Below the pieces are notes generated by a model. The model did no database searches, was not told where the DNA came from, and worked only from the letters and a program-made list of their open reading frames with translations. A DNA stretch of 64,000 bases from Blattamonas nauphoetae. Its lineage: Eukaryota; Preaxostyla; Oxymonadida. This document shows, piece by piece, positions 1 to 10,461 of the stretch; the first letter of the stretch is position 1, and each line of letters opens with the position of its first letter. Position numbers and translations under genes: made by a program. The DNA lies in the NCBI GenBank assembly GCA_033064195.1, contig JARBJD010000315.1, positions 18,645-82,644 of the forward strand, written 5' to 3'.

Positions 1-2315
1 CCTGTCAGAGTGAGTTTGGCGGGAGACTCTGATGATGTGGATGAGATCTCAGAGCCAGTCGATTTGGCGGTGATCACGTCTGAGAGTTCGACATCGGAGT
101 GAAGAATGATGTTCTGGTTCAGCGCTGTCAGCTTGGCGTGCGCGATGAGGAGTGATGAGCAGGGAAGCTGTTCAAGTCCACAATTCGGATGATCCCAGAA
201 ATTGTTGTTGATGTGAACAGCACCTGTCGAGTGTCCAAATATCAAATATGCAATCGGACCACTCAGCGACGAGTTTTCTTTGTTTTCAAACCAATTCTCC
301 ACAATCGTGCTGCGTGTCAACTTCGACGTGTCTGAGCCAACAAATGATTTCCAATCCGAAGAAGCTGCTGACTCCAGTGACGTCCCTTCAATGAAGATTT
401 CGTGTGTGCCAGACGAGGTGGGTTGCGTGACAGAAACATCTCTCAAGTGTAGATTGTTCGATGTGAACGCATCAGAACGAGTGATGAACAGACTCCGACC
501 CTTCCCAGATGAGCCACACTTGCTTCCTTTCAGATTCACTCGGTCCAGGGAAAGACATCCAGACGAAGAAAAGTGAAGAACTGCTCCTGATCCAGAATTC
601 TCCATCGACTCAAAGTCAACTGTGCAAACACTCAACGATCCACTTCCAGAAACGGAAATCAAACTGTTCGATGACGAGAGTGTGATTGGTGGGATCGTCG
701 TCGAGGCCAGACTCGCTGATCCACCCGAGATCGAGAAAAGTGGTGCTGTGCGCGGTGAGTCAGGATGAGTAATGGCGCACGATCCTTCAACAATCAGCGA
801 CCCAGATTCGGTCGAGATGAGCGGAGCAGTCGAGGACACAAGATTCATCGTTGTCCCACCAATCGTCATACTCCCTCCACACACTCTTCCAACTGAGATC
901 CCAATCTCAGTCAATCCATCTCCAATCACACACAAAGACAGAATCATCGATCCTTCTTCAATCAACATCACTGCGCTTGTTCGACCTTCCTTCAGCGTCC
1001 CAAACTCCATCGAGATTCCAGACAGTGTCAGTTTCGATGGTGTGCTTTCTGAAATCGTCAGCTGTCCTTCTCCCTCAATCCAAAGAGAGCTACCACTCGA
1101 CTGAGTCAGAGTCCATTCCGTCGTCGTCGACACCAACTCACTCGACAACACTGATTTCGTGTCCAGATTCATCGACTTCTGTTCGCCCTTCAGTTTTTTC
1201 TGAGATTCCACAATCGACGAGCAGGGCAGGTGTTCGGTTCCACAATTCGGATGATCCCAGAAATTGTTGTTGATGTGAACAGCTCCTGTCGAGTATCCAA
1301 ATATCAAATACGCAATCGGGCCACTCAGCGACGTGTTTTCTGTGTTTTCAAACCAATTCTCCACAATCGTGCTGCGTGTCAACTTCGACGTGTCTGAGCC
1401 AACAAATGATTTCCAATCCGAAGAAGCTGCTGACTCCAGTGACGTCCCTTCAATGAAGATTTCGTGTGTGCCAGACGACGTGGGTTGCGTGACAGTAACA
1501 TCTCTCAAGTGCAGGCTGTTCGATGTGAACGCATCGGGGCGAGTGATGAACAGACTCCGACCCTTCCCAGATGAGCCACACTTGCTTCCTTTCAGATTCA
1601 CTCCATCCAGGGAAAGACATCCAGATGAAGAAAAGTGAAGAACTGCTCCTGATCCAGAATTCTCCATCGACTCAAAGTCAACTGTGCAAACACTCAACGA
1701 TCCACTTCCAGAAACGGAAATCAAACTGTTCGATGACGAGAGTGTGATTGGTGGGATCGTCGTCGAGGCCAGACTCGCTGATCCACCCGAGATCGAGAAA
1801 AGTGGTGCTGTGCGCGGTGAGTCAGGATGAGTAATGGCGCACGATTCTTCAACAATCAGCGACCCAGATTCGGTCGAGATGAGCGGAGCAGTCGAGGACA
1901 CAAGATTCATCTTTGTCCCACCAATCGTCATACTCCCTCCATACACTCTTCCAACTGAGATCCCAATCTCAGTCAATCCATCTCCAATCTCACATGACAA
2001 CAGAATCATCGATCCTTTTTCAATCGACATCACTGCGCTTGTTCGACCTTCCTTCAGCGTCCCAAACTCCATCGAGATTCCAGACAGTGTCAGTTTCGAT
2101 GGTGTGCTTTCTGAAATCGTCAGCTGTCCTTCTCCCTCAATCCAAAGAGAGCTACCACTCGACTGAGTCAGAGTCCATTCCGTCGTCGTCGACACCAACT
2201 CACTCGACAACACTGATTTCGTGTCCAGATTCATCGACTTCTGTTCGCCCTTCAGTTTGCTCTGAGATTCCACAATCGACGAGCATGGCAGGTGTGCATT
2301 TCCACAGTTCGGATG
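1..2315 (-). repeat. Tandem 1062-bp (354-codon) coding repeat, about 2.2 units
   Basis: The block around 191-200 (gatcccagaa, inside the FWDHPNCG segment) recurs exactly 1062 bp later at 1253, and in diverged form again near 2315. Copies 192-1253 and 1254-2315 differ by only scattered substitutions; for example 280-576 and 1342-1638 are almost the same. The period is a multiple of three, so the unit is an in-frame module of the beta-helix protein. The array continues off the left edge. Confidence 0.85.
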
Positions 2316-5300
2316 GTCTTGTCCAGCTGTGTTGATGTGCACTGATCCACTTGTGTGGGGATGCCAGAAAAAAAGAAGACTCCACTCTTCCGATCCGTCT
2401 TTTCCGAAGAAGCGATTCTTGTCAATTTCAGAGAAGAGAGAGTCGGTAGCTGGCGGAAGTGTGGCGTTGAAAGGAAGAATGGTCTCGTTGATGGCCGTTT
2501 CGCTGAGATCGGCTGAGTTCACAAAAATGTGCGAGCCTGTCCCGTTCGACCAGATTCCACTGAAAATGTTCACTGAGTTTGTCGAGAATGTGGCGCTTGT
2601 GTGGAGGAGGATCGCCGATCCCTCACTTGCATGTGTGAATTCCACGTTTTTGATCGTCGATGTCGTCAACTGCAATGATCCTTCACTTAACACTTCCATC
2701 AGCACTGTCACGGATGGAGGGAGCAGTGTCTTTGTGTCTGTCCCGATCTCACACGACGAGAGATGCAGCGTGCCCTTCGATGCCACGAAGAGCGGAGAAG
2801 ACGAGCAAGTCGAGTCGATTTCCATTTGAAGCGACGACAGTAACAGAATGGTAGACAAGGCGTCGATTTTGAATTGGGACTCTTCCTTCAGGGTGAGAGA
2901 GGATGGACTGGTCGGCGATTCAATTGTGAACGACGACGATGCTTCAAACAATCTTGACATTTCGCATCGGCAAGAGAGACTGATTATGGAGATCGAAAAC
3001 TTCGACGACGATGCAACACCAGAATCGAAACTGGAGCAGCCGACTCTCGACGACCCGCAGTTCGGATGTGGGCTGGAGTGAGCAGAATCACTCACAAAAA
3101 CTCTTCCTGAAGGCACTGTCCCCAGAAACAGAAGAAGAGACAGCTCAAATAGTTCGTCGGTTGAAACAAGAGAACGATCCTGGCCATAAAACCACCCCGC
3201 TTCTGTGTTCGCGTTGAAACTCCCACTCCAAAGAGCTTTTGTTATCGCAGTGTCCAGCCCTGATGTCTTCACTCGAACCAGCGTTCCTTTGATCTCTGAC
3301 GAGCACGAGCATCTCGTGAACGTCGTCCCCACAACTGAAATCGTTCCGTCGGTGTCTGCAACCACAAGTGGGTCTGATCTCGTTTCGAAGTCTGAGAAGG
3401 AGACAGAGGAGAGAGTGAATGCAGCCGACGGAACAACATCGCCAGACGGAGGGACCAGTTGGACGAGTGGATGGGCCAGTCGCGCTGTTCCGCTCGTCGT
3501 CGTGTTGAATGTGCACAATTCAATCGAAATCGGTTTCCCGTTCGACTTGATCAGTGGTTGCGAGTATTCTGCCTCCAACGAGCACACAATCCCGAGATCG
3601 CTCAACTTCAGTCTGTCCCCACTCGACTCCACACAGAACAGCCCACATTTCGCGATCGGGCGGAGGTCCAGACCAGACACGGACAGTTTGGCGTTCCCTT
3701 TGATTGTGAAGAGCGACGAGGCTGTCGTGCTTGGCACAATCTCCACAATCGTCCGAAGAACTTCCGCTTGGGCAGGAGTTTTTGCTTTCGTTCCGACAAC
3801 AGACACATCCTGATCGTCCGCAACAATTGCTGTCTCGTTGTACGTCATGTTGTGAAGGAATTGAATCGATTGTGGGAAATGCTCGCCTGTCGAATACTTC
3901 TTCGTCAAGTGCTTGATTCCATAACCGAGTGTCGCACAGAATGTCGATGTCCATTTGCAGCTCTCCGTGTCTTCTCCACTCATTCCCGTCATCAGCTCAT
4001 CCACTGACCCGTTCACTGACACGATTGGTGATGGGATGAGAAGACCAATCTCGGCGGATTCAGCAGGCAATCGTCCTTCAATCGCCACATGATCGTCCAA
4101 GCTGAACGATCCTCCTCCGAACGACTTCAGACTTGCTGTCGGGACCGAATCGAAGAGCGACGATGTGATGAACAGGTCATTTCCAGATCCGGCCAGATTG
4201 CCTTCGAAGCGAGCGTGGTTTGTTGACGAGTCGTTGAAGCGGATGGGAGTCGCGTGAGACGACGCTCCTGTCACAAACAGCGCTCCTCCCTTTCCTGTCG
4301 GATTGGATGGATCAGCACTGTCTCCAATCGCCAAACAATTCTTGAATGACGAAGCATATTTTGACGTCTTCTCGTGTTTCACAAGAATCGAGTCTGTTCC
4401 AGCAAGCTCAATCCACGCCACTCCCCCGTTTGGTGCTTTGCAGTTTGAGAATGACGAGCTTTGACAAGTGAAGGTGCTCTGCGAAAGACGCAGAACTGCC
4501 CCGTCCACTGTCGATGTCACGTTTGCGATCGAAGACTCCAAAAACTGGACATTTGTCGACGAACATTCGATCATCGAGTGGCCAGTGATGGTCAGACCCG
4601 ATGGAATGCTGAACGTAATCAACTCGACGATGAGAGTCCCTCCATTGCACTGAACAAGAGGGAAGTTTTGGATTCTTTCCTTGATAGTAATTGTGAACTT
4701 CTGCAGGTGAAGCTGTTTCGCATCTGCAGCAACGATGAATGGAACAGCGGTGAATGTCTGTGAGATGGTCAGAGCAGTCTCTCGGGTAAAGAACGATCCA
4801 TCCTCTCCCACAAAAACGAGAGTTTCGTCATAAACCTTTGGAGAGAGAGGGCATGATTGGAACTCGATGTTCTTCCTGATGATCCGAATTGGTTCCAGGA
4901 TCTGGGTTGCTCCCACTCTGAGTCTGACTGCCGTCTGCGATTCCATCAGAGCGTCGATTTCGACTTGAAATCCGTTGAACCGAGAGAGAGGGAGTCCAGC
5001 CTCAAACCTGACGGCCAGTGGATGATCGATCCCGCCTGCTGAGAAATACTTCACTGGGCAGAGGAGGTTGATGTTGTCCGAAGTGTTGACGAGGTAATGT
5101 GGCATCTCGCTCAAAGTACGACCGCTCGTTCCCATTGTCGAAATTTTGGATGGGTTGAAATCAGTGTACGCGACGTCATTTCCAAAGTGTTCGAGAGTTG
5201 TGTTTGCCTCGTTGAATGAGAAATACACACTATCGAAGACGACAGAACTGGTTGTGGCTGACGCAGTCAGGTCAAGACATCCAGCTCGGCCAGAGGACGA

Positions 5301-7793
5301 ACACTTTGCGAAATCTGTCTGACTTAAGGTGAGTGTGCCAGATGACGAGAAATCAATGCAACTTCCGCCACTCCCAGTGAGAAGAGAGACTTCAACAAAC
5401 CACGTTGCACGGAAGGTGACACTGGCGGAGCCGGTGATGCTCACTGCCGCATGATTGTTGAGAGAAATCAGGTTCAACCAACAGTTGATCACATTCGATG
5501 TTCCTGCCGAGAAGACGAGGAGGGGAGCAGCGTGTTCTGTGATTGACTCCACTCGAACTTGACCCAAGAAACTCCGACTGGATTTGACTGTCAAGAGAGT
5601 TGCTGATGGGCTGGACGGTTTGAGAGCGAGCGAGATGAGCGACACATTTCCACTTCCTTCGCTTTCGATTCCGGTTGTTGTGATTGTTGTGAATGTCGAC
5701 GAGTTCACGAGGAAGCCAAGTCCTCGAAACTCCACTGCTTTTGTGATGGCTGCCTCGCTCATCTCAAACTCCCCTCTTCCCACATGGATCAGCGATGTCC
5801 CTGTCCCTGTCTTGCTCATCGCTGTCGAGATGCTTCCACACGCACTTCCCTCCAAACACGTCCCAGACTTTCCTTCCTCCACAAACAGGATCGCTGAGTG
5901 AGTCGATGCTTGTGGTGTTGGAAGGAGGATATTCTCACTTGAGTGATTCCCATTCTGAGCATCGTTTTGATAATACCCATATTTTGGCGATTCCGACGTT
6001 GATGTGCATCCAAAAACAGTACTTGAATACATCCCGATTGCGGAGCTGGTCCAAGTAAAAATATCATTTCCTCGATAGTGGGTGAGGACAGTTGGGCGAT
6101 TTGCATATGTTTGCTTCGCCACATTTTGGTCGAAATGGCAATCAATCATATACAATGTTCTGATATAATTGGATCTGAACGCTCCACCCATCTCCTTCGC
6201 CTCGTTCTTCCTGAAAATGCAACTCGTTAAGTAATGAAATAGAGATGCGGTGTAAAAAACTCCGCCTTGTTTTGCCTTGCTGCCTTCGAAGAGCGTTCCA
6301 AAGAATCGCAGGAGGGAAAATCGGGCGTAAAGAACTCCACCTTCATTGGCTGAATTTTGGTTCAAGAATTCATTGTCAGTGAGGAAAATAAAGGAGATAG
6401 TGTCTGTGACGTAGATTGTGCGGGCTGAGGAGTATTGGGACAGTTTGGGTGGAGAGAAGGTGGATGACACGACGAAGATGTTGAAGAAACTGGACAGATA
6501 AATCTGATTGTTACCAGTTTCTGTTTCTGTTTCCCTCCAGAAGTTGACAGTGCACGAATCAAACACAAAGTCAACTTTGCTGTCGCGGACAGTTGTGATC
6601 GAGAAAAGTGTGTTGTGTTGGGTGTTACATTCCACAGTGAATGAACAACCTGAAAACTTGATGTTTCCTTGCAGAGACGTGAAGTAGATCAAGGTGAAGG
6701 CTTGTGTCATGTTCGTGGCTTTGATCGTGCATCCCTGGAAGACGAAGTTTGTGATGACTGAATCCCTTTTGATTTGATCAGCGGACGACGTGAATTCTGG
6801 GATTGTCGTGATTGTCTTTGTGGTCGACGAGTCTTCGTTCACACATTCCAGAAGCGTTGTGTTCTGAAGAAGAAAGTCGCTCTGCTCGCCAAGTCGTGAG
6901 CTGATCGTTCCATAAAGAGCGTTCCACACGCACTCGACTTCACACCCAACCATCCCTTCTGAGAGAGTCCCCATTCTTGTCGAGGCAGTGTTCGTGTCTA
7001 ACGATGACATGTTGTGGAACTGGCTCTGGGAAATAACACTTCGAATCCCAATCTTCTCCCACTCTGATCTCGATTCAGAAGGCAGAGAGAAGCAGATTCC
7101 GTTCCCCGACGAGATCGTCTGCGACGAGAGTGAGAGAGAAGAACAAGCAATGTCAATCCACTTTGACGACGAATATTCTTGTCCCAGCCGCATAAACGAT
7201 CCGATCATTCCATCGTCGTTCACAATCGAGCATTCCGAGAGCATCAGTGAACTGCAATCCGAGTCAATCTCAGATGACCCAAGTTCGAACGCTGACTGTC
7301 CGCAAGAAACAATCAACTCCACATTCCGCACACTGACATCTGAGCCCTCCGAGAAGCGGCTTGCAAACCATCCACGCGAGTCACTCCCATCTGAACAAAA
7401 GTCAAAGCGAAAGAAAAAACCTCCTCGCAAATCAAATATAACTGTTTCGAGGCACAGTGTCGTGTTCCGAATCTCAAAGATCGCGGGACAAGGCTGGCTG
7501 GCATGGTGTTCAGTCGTGGAGGCGAGGCCATTTGCGACAAATCCATTCTTGTTCGATTCTCCAAAAATCGTTGTCTTCTCGTTTCCATGCACCAATAACC
7601 ATGTGTTCGACAATGCAATTGATTCCGATCTCCAAACTCGATTTGAGAGATCAATACGTGTTTCACTGTTTCTTTCCAAAGATTTGTCCAATTCTTCGTG
7701 AAGCGAAGAAACACTTAGCCACTGGGTTTCAACTCCTGATATCGGTCTCAGGAGACAAGCCACAAGCAGTATGGGTGAGAGAAAGGCTATCAT
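1..7793 (-). CDS. Giant secreted/surface beta-helix repeat protein (5' part, runs off left edge)
   Basis: The reading frame starts at the ATG complementary to 7791-7793; I translated its first 350 or so codons and found it open wherever I sampled it down to position 1, so at least about 2597 residues lie in the window and the 3' end is missing. The N-terminus is a typical signal peptide (MIAFLSPILLVACLLRPISG). It is followed by Ser/Thr/Asn-rich, short beta-strand sequence typical of right-handed parallel beta-helices. A WNALYGT motif corresponds to NHLYGT in the two other giant proteins of the window. The last third is made of 354-residue units, each with a NNFWDHPNCG...LPCSS segment and a GDGLTEIGISVG-like strand. 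A role at the cell surface, probably adhesion or recognition, is inference. By analogy with the gene at 28944-37673, a transmembrane helix and kinase-like tail may lie beyond the edge. Frame continuity was checked at several places, not at every codon. Confidence 0.8.
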   Translation of the reverse strand, partial: MIAFLSPILLVACLLRPISGVETQWLSVSSLHEELDKSLERNSETRIDLSNRVWRSESIALSNTWLLVHGNEKTTIFGESNKNGFVANGLASTTEHHASQPCPAIFEIRNTTLCLETVIFDLRGGFFFRFDFCSDGSDSRGWFASRFSEGSDVSVRNVELIVSCGQSAFELGSSEIDSDCSSLMLSECSIVNDDGMIGSFMRLGQEYSSSKWIDIACSSLSLSSQTISSGNGICFSLPSESRSEWEKIGIRSVISQSQFHNMSSLDTNTASTRMGTLSEGMVGCEVECVWNALYGTISSRLGEQSDFLLQNTTLLECVNEDSSTTKTITTIPEFTSSADQIKRDSVITNFVFQGCTIKATNMTQAFTLIYFTSLQGNIKFSGCSFTVECNTQHNTLFSITTVRDSKVDFVFDSCTVNFWRETETETGNNQIYLSSFFNIFVVSSTFSPPKLSQYSSARTIYVTDTISFIFLTDNEFLNQNSANEGGVLYARFSLLRFFGTLFEGSKAKQGGVFYTASLFHYLTSCIFRKNEAKEMGGAFRSNYIRTLYMIDCHFDQNVAKQTYANRPTVLTHYRGNDIFTWTSSAIGMYSSTVFGCTSTSESPKYGYYQNDAQNGNHSSENILLPTPQASTHSAILFVEEGKSGTCLEGSACGSISTAMSKTGTGTSLIHVGRGEFEMSEAAITKAVEFRGLGFLVNSSTFTTITTTGIESEGSGNVSLISLALKPSSPSATLLTVKSSRSFLGQVRVESITEHAAPLLVFSAGTSNVINCWLNLISLNNHAAVSITGSASVTFRATWFVEVSLLTGSGGSCIDFSSSGTLTLSQTDFAKCSSSGRAGCLDLTASATTSSVVFDSVYFSFNEANTTLEHFGNDVAYTDFNPSKISTMGTSGRTLSEMPHYLVNTSDNINLLCPVKYFSAGGIDHPLAVRFEAGLPLSRFNGFQVEIDALMESQTAVRLRVGATQILEPIRIIRKNIEFQSCPLSPKVYDETLVFVGEDGSFFTRETALTISQTFTAVPFIVAADAKQLHLQKFTITIKERIQNFPLVQCNGGTLIVELITFSIPSGLTITGHSMIECSSTNVQFLESSIANVTSTVDGAVLRLSQSTFTCQSSSFSNCKAPNGGVAWIELAGTDSILVKHEKTSKYASSFKNCLAIGDSADPSNPTGKGGALFVTGASSHATPIRFNDSSTNHARFEGNLAGSGNDLFITSSLFDSVPTASLKSFGGGSFSLDDHVAIEGRLPAESAEIGLLIPSPIVSVNGSVDELMTGMSGEDTESCKWTSTFCATLGYGIKHLTKKYSTGEHFPQSIQFLHNMTYNETAIVADDQDVSVVGTKAKTPAQAEVLRTIVEIVPSTTASSLFTIKGNAKLSVSGLDLRPIAKCGLFCVESSGDRLKLSDLGIVCSLEAEYSQPLIKSNGKPISIELCTFNTTTSGTARLAHPLVQLVPPSGDVVPSAAFTLSSVSFSDFETRSDPLVVADTDGTISVVGTTFTRCSCSSEIKGTLVRVKTSGLDTAITKALWSGSFNANTEAGWFYGQDRSLVSTDELFELSLLLFLGTVPSGRVFVSDSAHSSPHPNCGSSRVGCSSFDSGVASSSKFSISIISLSCRCEMSRLFEASSSFTIESPTSPSSLTLKEESQFKIDALSTILLLSSLQMEIDSTCSSSPLFVASKGTLHLSSCEIGTDTKTLLPPSVTVLMEVLSEGSLQLTTSTIKNVEFTHASEGSAILLHTSATFSTNSVNIFSGIWSNGTGSHIFVNSADLSETAINETILPFNATLPPATDSLFSEIDKNRFFGKDGSEEWSLLFFWHPHTSGSVHINTAGQDHPNCGNAHLPCSSIVESQSKLKGEQKSMNLDTKSVLSSELVSTTTEWTLTQSSGSSLWIEGEGQLTISESTPSKLTLSGISMEFGTLKEGRTSAVMSIEKGSMILLSCEIGDGLTEIGISVGRVYGGSMTIGGTKMNLVSSTAPLISTESGSLIVEESCAITHPDSPRTAPLFSISGGSASLASTTIPPITLSSSNSLISVSGSGSLSVCTVDFESMENSGSGAVLHFSSSGCLSLDGVNLKGSKCGSSGKGRSLFITRPDAFTSNSLHLRDVTVTQPTSSGTHEIFIEGTSLESAASSDWKSFVGSDTSKLTRSTIVENWFENTENTSLSGPIAYLIFGYSTGAVHINNNFWDHPNCGTEHLPCSSIVESQKKLKGEQKSMNLDTKSVLSSELVSTTTEWTLTQSSGSSLWIEGEGQLTISESTPSKLTLSGISMEFGTLKEGRTSAVMLIEEGSMILSLCVIGDGLTEIGISVGRVCGGSMTIGGTTMNLVSSTAPLISTESGSLIVEGSCAITHPDSPRTAPLFSISGGSASLASTTIPPITLSSSNSLISVSGSGSLSVCTVDFESMENSGSGAVLHFSSSGCLSLDRVNLKGSKCGSSGKGRSLFITRSDAFTSNNLHLRDVSVTQPTSSGTHEIFIEGTSLESAASSDWKSFVGSDTSKLTRSTIVENWFENKENSSLSGPIAYLIFGHSTGAVHINNNFWDHPNCGLEQLPCSSLLIAHAKLTALNQNIILHSDVELSDVITAKSTGSEISSTSSESPAKLTLT

Positions 7794-8074
7794 GAGGCTT
7801 CCAACTTTCTGGAGTGTTCTGTTCTCACTTGATCTCTCGGCCCCTTATTCCCACTTCTGGACACTTCCAGGAATCAACTCAGAAGAAAATTGGCTTGAAT
7901 TATTCGCGTTGCATCCATATGTTTGAAAAAGGAAAATTGACAAATTTACGACAGGAAGCGCAACAAAATGAAGAATAGCGATACACAGCCTTCGTAATCT
8001 CCAAACAAAACAGTTCATCCAAAATAGATAACAAATACATAGTTGTATGAGAGAATTTCGATCACATCGACCAA

Positions 8075-8818
8075 TCACTCCTTTGAGATCGTCTGGTCGG
8101 GACCAGTCGCTGCCACTGGTTGTTGAGGCGCGGAGTACAGAACTGGTGGAGGCTGGGACGATCCAACGTACCCGACAGGCTGTTGCCCATACGAGGGTGG
8201 GAGGGCATACCCCGTGAGAGGGGGATAGCCTGCCTGCATCCCATAGCCATGTTGTGGTGGAGGGAGCGTTCGAGCGGCTTCCAGGTTCTGTGGCGCATGC
8301 TGCATCAGATACCCATTCACTGCTTGCCCAAACCGCATCGCATCGACTGTCTTGAAGTTCGTCACCGAGTTGAAGATGTATCCGTTCACGAAATAGATCA
8401 CAACGACTGATTGTCCCAACGCTGGCGTCGAGTTCACACGAAGAACATCCGTGAACTTGTACGTGTGGGTCCCCACCATCCCGGATTTGCAGCAGCACGA
8501 CATCATTCGGCGCAGGAATCCATCCTTCACTGTCATCACGAAACTCGAGTCGGCCATGTCAACGGTTATTGTTGTTCGCTGGCCATACAGTCCTCCAAAC
8601 ACCAATCCTATAAGGATGGGCATAAGTGGAAATGGAATCCCAATCCCGAGGAACCAAGGTTCAACAATGATGCAGAGTGGAATCGCTGCACCGAGGAGCA
8701 GAATTCCGACGACTACGAGAATAACCATGGGCGTTGTGCATCCACGAGCTAAGAAAAGGATGAGGAAACCACTGGACAAACCGACGATTGTGAAGCGTTG
8801 TTGTTCGGAAGGGTTCAT
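8075..8818 (-). CDS. Small multi-pass membrane protein with Pro/Tyr/Gln-rich tail
   Basis: This is a 247-residue protein. I chose the ATG at 8816-8818 (MNPSEQQRFT). The frame stays open further upstream, but that extension lies inside an inverted duplication and looks non-coding. Hydrophobic stretches at about residues 10-25, 30-55 and 60-85 predict three or four membrane segments. A polar region with a Cys triplet (MMSCCCKSG) follows, then a tail rich in P, Y, G and Q (YGQQPVGY, YPPLTGYALPP) like low-complexity cytosolic tails. The Cys cluster beside a membrane segment could be acylated (inference). I do not recognise the family. The gene lies 281 bp downstream of, and on the same strand as, the start of the giant beta-helix gene. 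Confidence 0.7.
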   Translation of the reverse strand: MNPSEQQRFTIVGLSSGFLILFLARGCTTPMVILVVVGILLLGAAIPLCIIVEPWFLGIGIPFPLMPILIGLVFGGLYGQRTTITVDMADSSFVMTVKDGFLRRMMSCCCKSGMVGTHTYKFTDVLRVNSTPALGQSVVVIYFVNGYIFNSVTNFKTVDAMRFGQAVNGYLMQHAPQNLEAARTLPPPQHGYGMQAGYPPLTGYALPPSYGQQPVGYVGSSQPPPVLYSAPQQPVAATGPDQTISKE

Positions 8819-8821
8819 TGG

Positions 8822-9161
8822 TACAGTCCTTTCCAAAAAGTTGATCAGGTGTTTCAAAAAGATGGTTGATCGAGTTGATACCCTCGCCCACAATACTGAT
8901 TTTCCTCTCCTGACCACTTTCCACCCCTGACTCATCTCTCGTTTTAGAATACCTAGATGGACAGATAGGACAAAAAAGATGGTATGTCTTATTTTTCGCA
9001 AAACATGTGCACATTTTGTGGAGATTTTCTGACCACTTTTTTCATTCCAGATTTTGCTCTCATTATTCATCTTTCTCTCCAGCAGAACAAAATTCTTAAT
9101 TAACACACAATATTATTCGGTGCCCCGCATTTTCCCCACTGCCACAGTTGTATTCTCTGAC
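8822..9161 (+). repeat. Left arm of a 340-bp inverted duplication
   Basis: 8822-9161 is almost the exact reverse complement of 9611-9951. The only difference I saw is a few bases in the run near gatggacagata. The arm begins 3 bp upstream of the start codon of the membrane protein gene, so it holds that gene's promoter and 5' leader. Confidence 0.9.
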
Positions 9162-9610
9162 ATAACATCTGAGATTGACGAAATGGATGTTGTGACATCA
9201 CTACGGATTGAAACATCGACACAAAGCGAGATGAGAGAATTCGAGAAGAGGATAAATGCATAGAAGATGTGATCGAGTCTACAGAGAGATATTGGCAGTG
9301 TTCTGATGGTGTGAACAGCTCCGATCTTGAAGTTGTGAACAACTGATCATTTTGCAGGAACAAGTTGAGATAAATGCCTAATATGATAAGAGTAAGATAG
9401 AACACTCGTGAAAGTCAGATTACTATCCAGTGGAGAGAGACAATCAGATCGATGGTTTCGTGATTGATTTTGAGCTGATAGTCCCTTCTACTACCAGATA
9501 GTTTTTCGTACCAGGATCTATAGACTGAGATTGAGAGTATGAATGACGTGAAAAATCCATAAACTCGCATACACATCAAATTGTCGACGCTGAATGACTG
9601 TGATCGACAG
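9162..9610. other. 449-bp spacer between the inverted arms
   Basis: This is unique sequence with no convincing reading frame. I saw no tRNA-like fold or protein match. It would form the loop if the two arms paired. Confidence 0.5.
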
Positions 9611-9951
9611 GTCAGAGAATACAACTGTGGCAGTGGGGAAAATGCGGGGCACCGAATAATATTGTGTGTTAATTAAGAATTTTGTTCTGCTGGAGAGAAA
9701 GATGAATAATGAGAGCAAAATCTGGAATGAAAAAAGTGGTCAGAAAATCTCCACAAAATGTGCACATGTTTTGCGAAAAATAAGACATACCATCTTTTTT
9801 GTCACAATCTGTCCATCTAGGTATTCTAAAACGAGAGATGAGTCAGGGGTGGAAAGTGGTCAGGAGAGGAAAATCAGTATTGTGGGCGAGGGTATCAACT
9901 CGATCAACCATCTTTTTGAAACACCTGATCAACTTTTTGGAAAGGACTGTA
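9611..9951 (-). repeat. Right arm of the inverted duplication
   Basis: This is the reverse complement of 8822-9161. It carries a copy of the membrane gene's upstream region, now pointing rightward with no downstream gene: similarity stops at 9951 exactly where the original gene would begin. It could be a foldback insertion or the remains of an inverted gene duplication. Confidence 0.9.
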
Positions 9952-10453
9952 AATGTGAAAAGAGTTCGTTTATGGGGGATAGAATGCTGAAATCGAAGAG
10001 AGTCTATTCTTCTTCTCAGGAGGTGGACTCGTTGAACAACTAAAATGGGAACAATTTGGATATGTCACAGTTCCATTCGGATGGATTCTGTCACATTCGA
10101 GGCCGAAATCTCTTTCTCGACTTTTGTGACATCATTCTATTGAACTGTCCATCGTGATTCCTCCACACACTTCAAATCGTGCTCTCTTCCTCTCTTGCTT
10201 CTCCTTTCTCCGTCTATCTTGTGTTGGATTCGCTGAAAAATGAAGATTGAAGAACACCAATGTCAGAATGATGTAAAGAATGAATGAATAAGGTAATGAG
10301 CAACTGTCCGACAGAGAAGAAGATGAATTCTGACACATCTGCGTGAAGAACACCCTTCATAAGAATTCGACTTTCACATCCCATTCAACGAATCCAATCA
10401 AAGAGAAGACAAAGCCAGAATTTCACCTCGTTGCCTTGTTCGTTGCTCTCTCC
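9952..10453. other. Gene-free stretch
   Basis: I see no supported gene here. Short frames on the minus strand (10132-10353) have no recognisable features. Confidence 0.4.
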
Positions 10454-10461
10454 CCCTCATC
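10454..10461 (+). repeat. Left 8-bp target-site duplication (ccctcatc)
   Basis: The octamer ccctcatc directly abuts the left terminal repeat of the hAT-like element and is repeated at 12782-12789 beside the right one. Confidence 0.85.

Noticed and set aside
8819-9106. N-terminal extension of the 8075-8818 membrane protein
   Set aside because: The extension lies inside the inverted duplication and lacks protein-like features; the mirror copy at 9666-10043 gives the same spurious frame.
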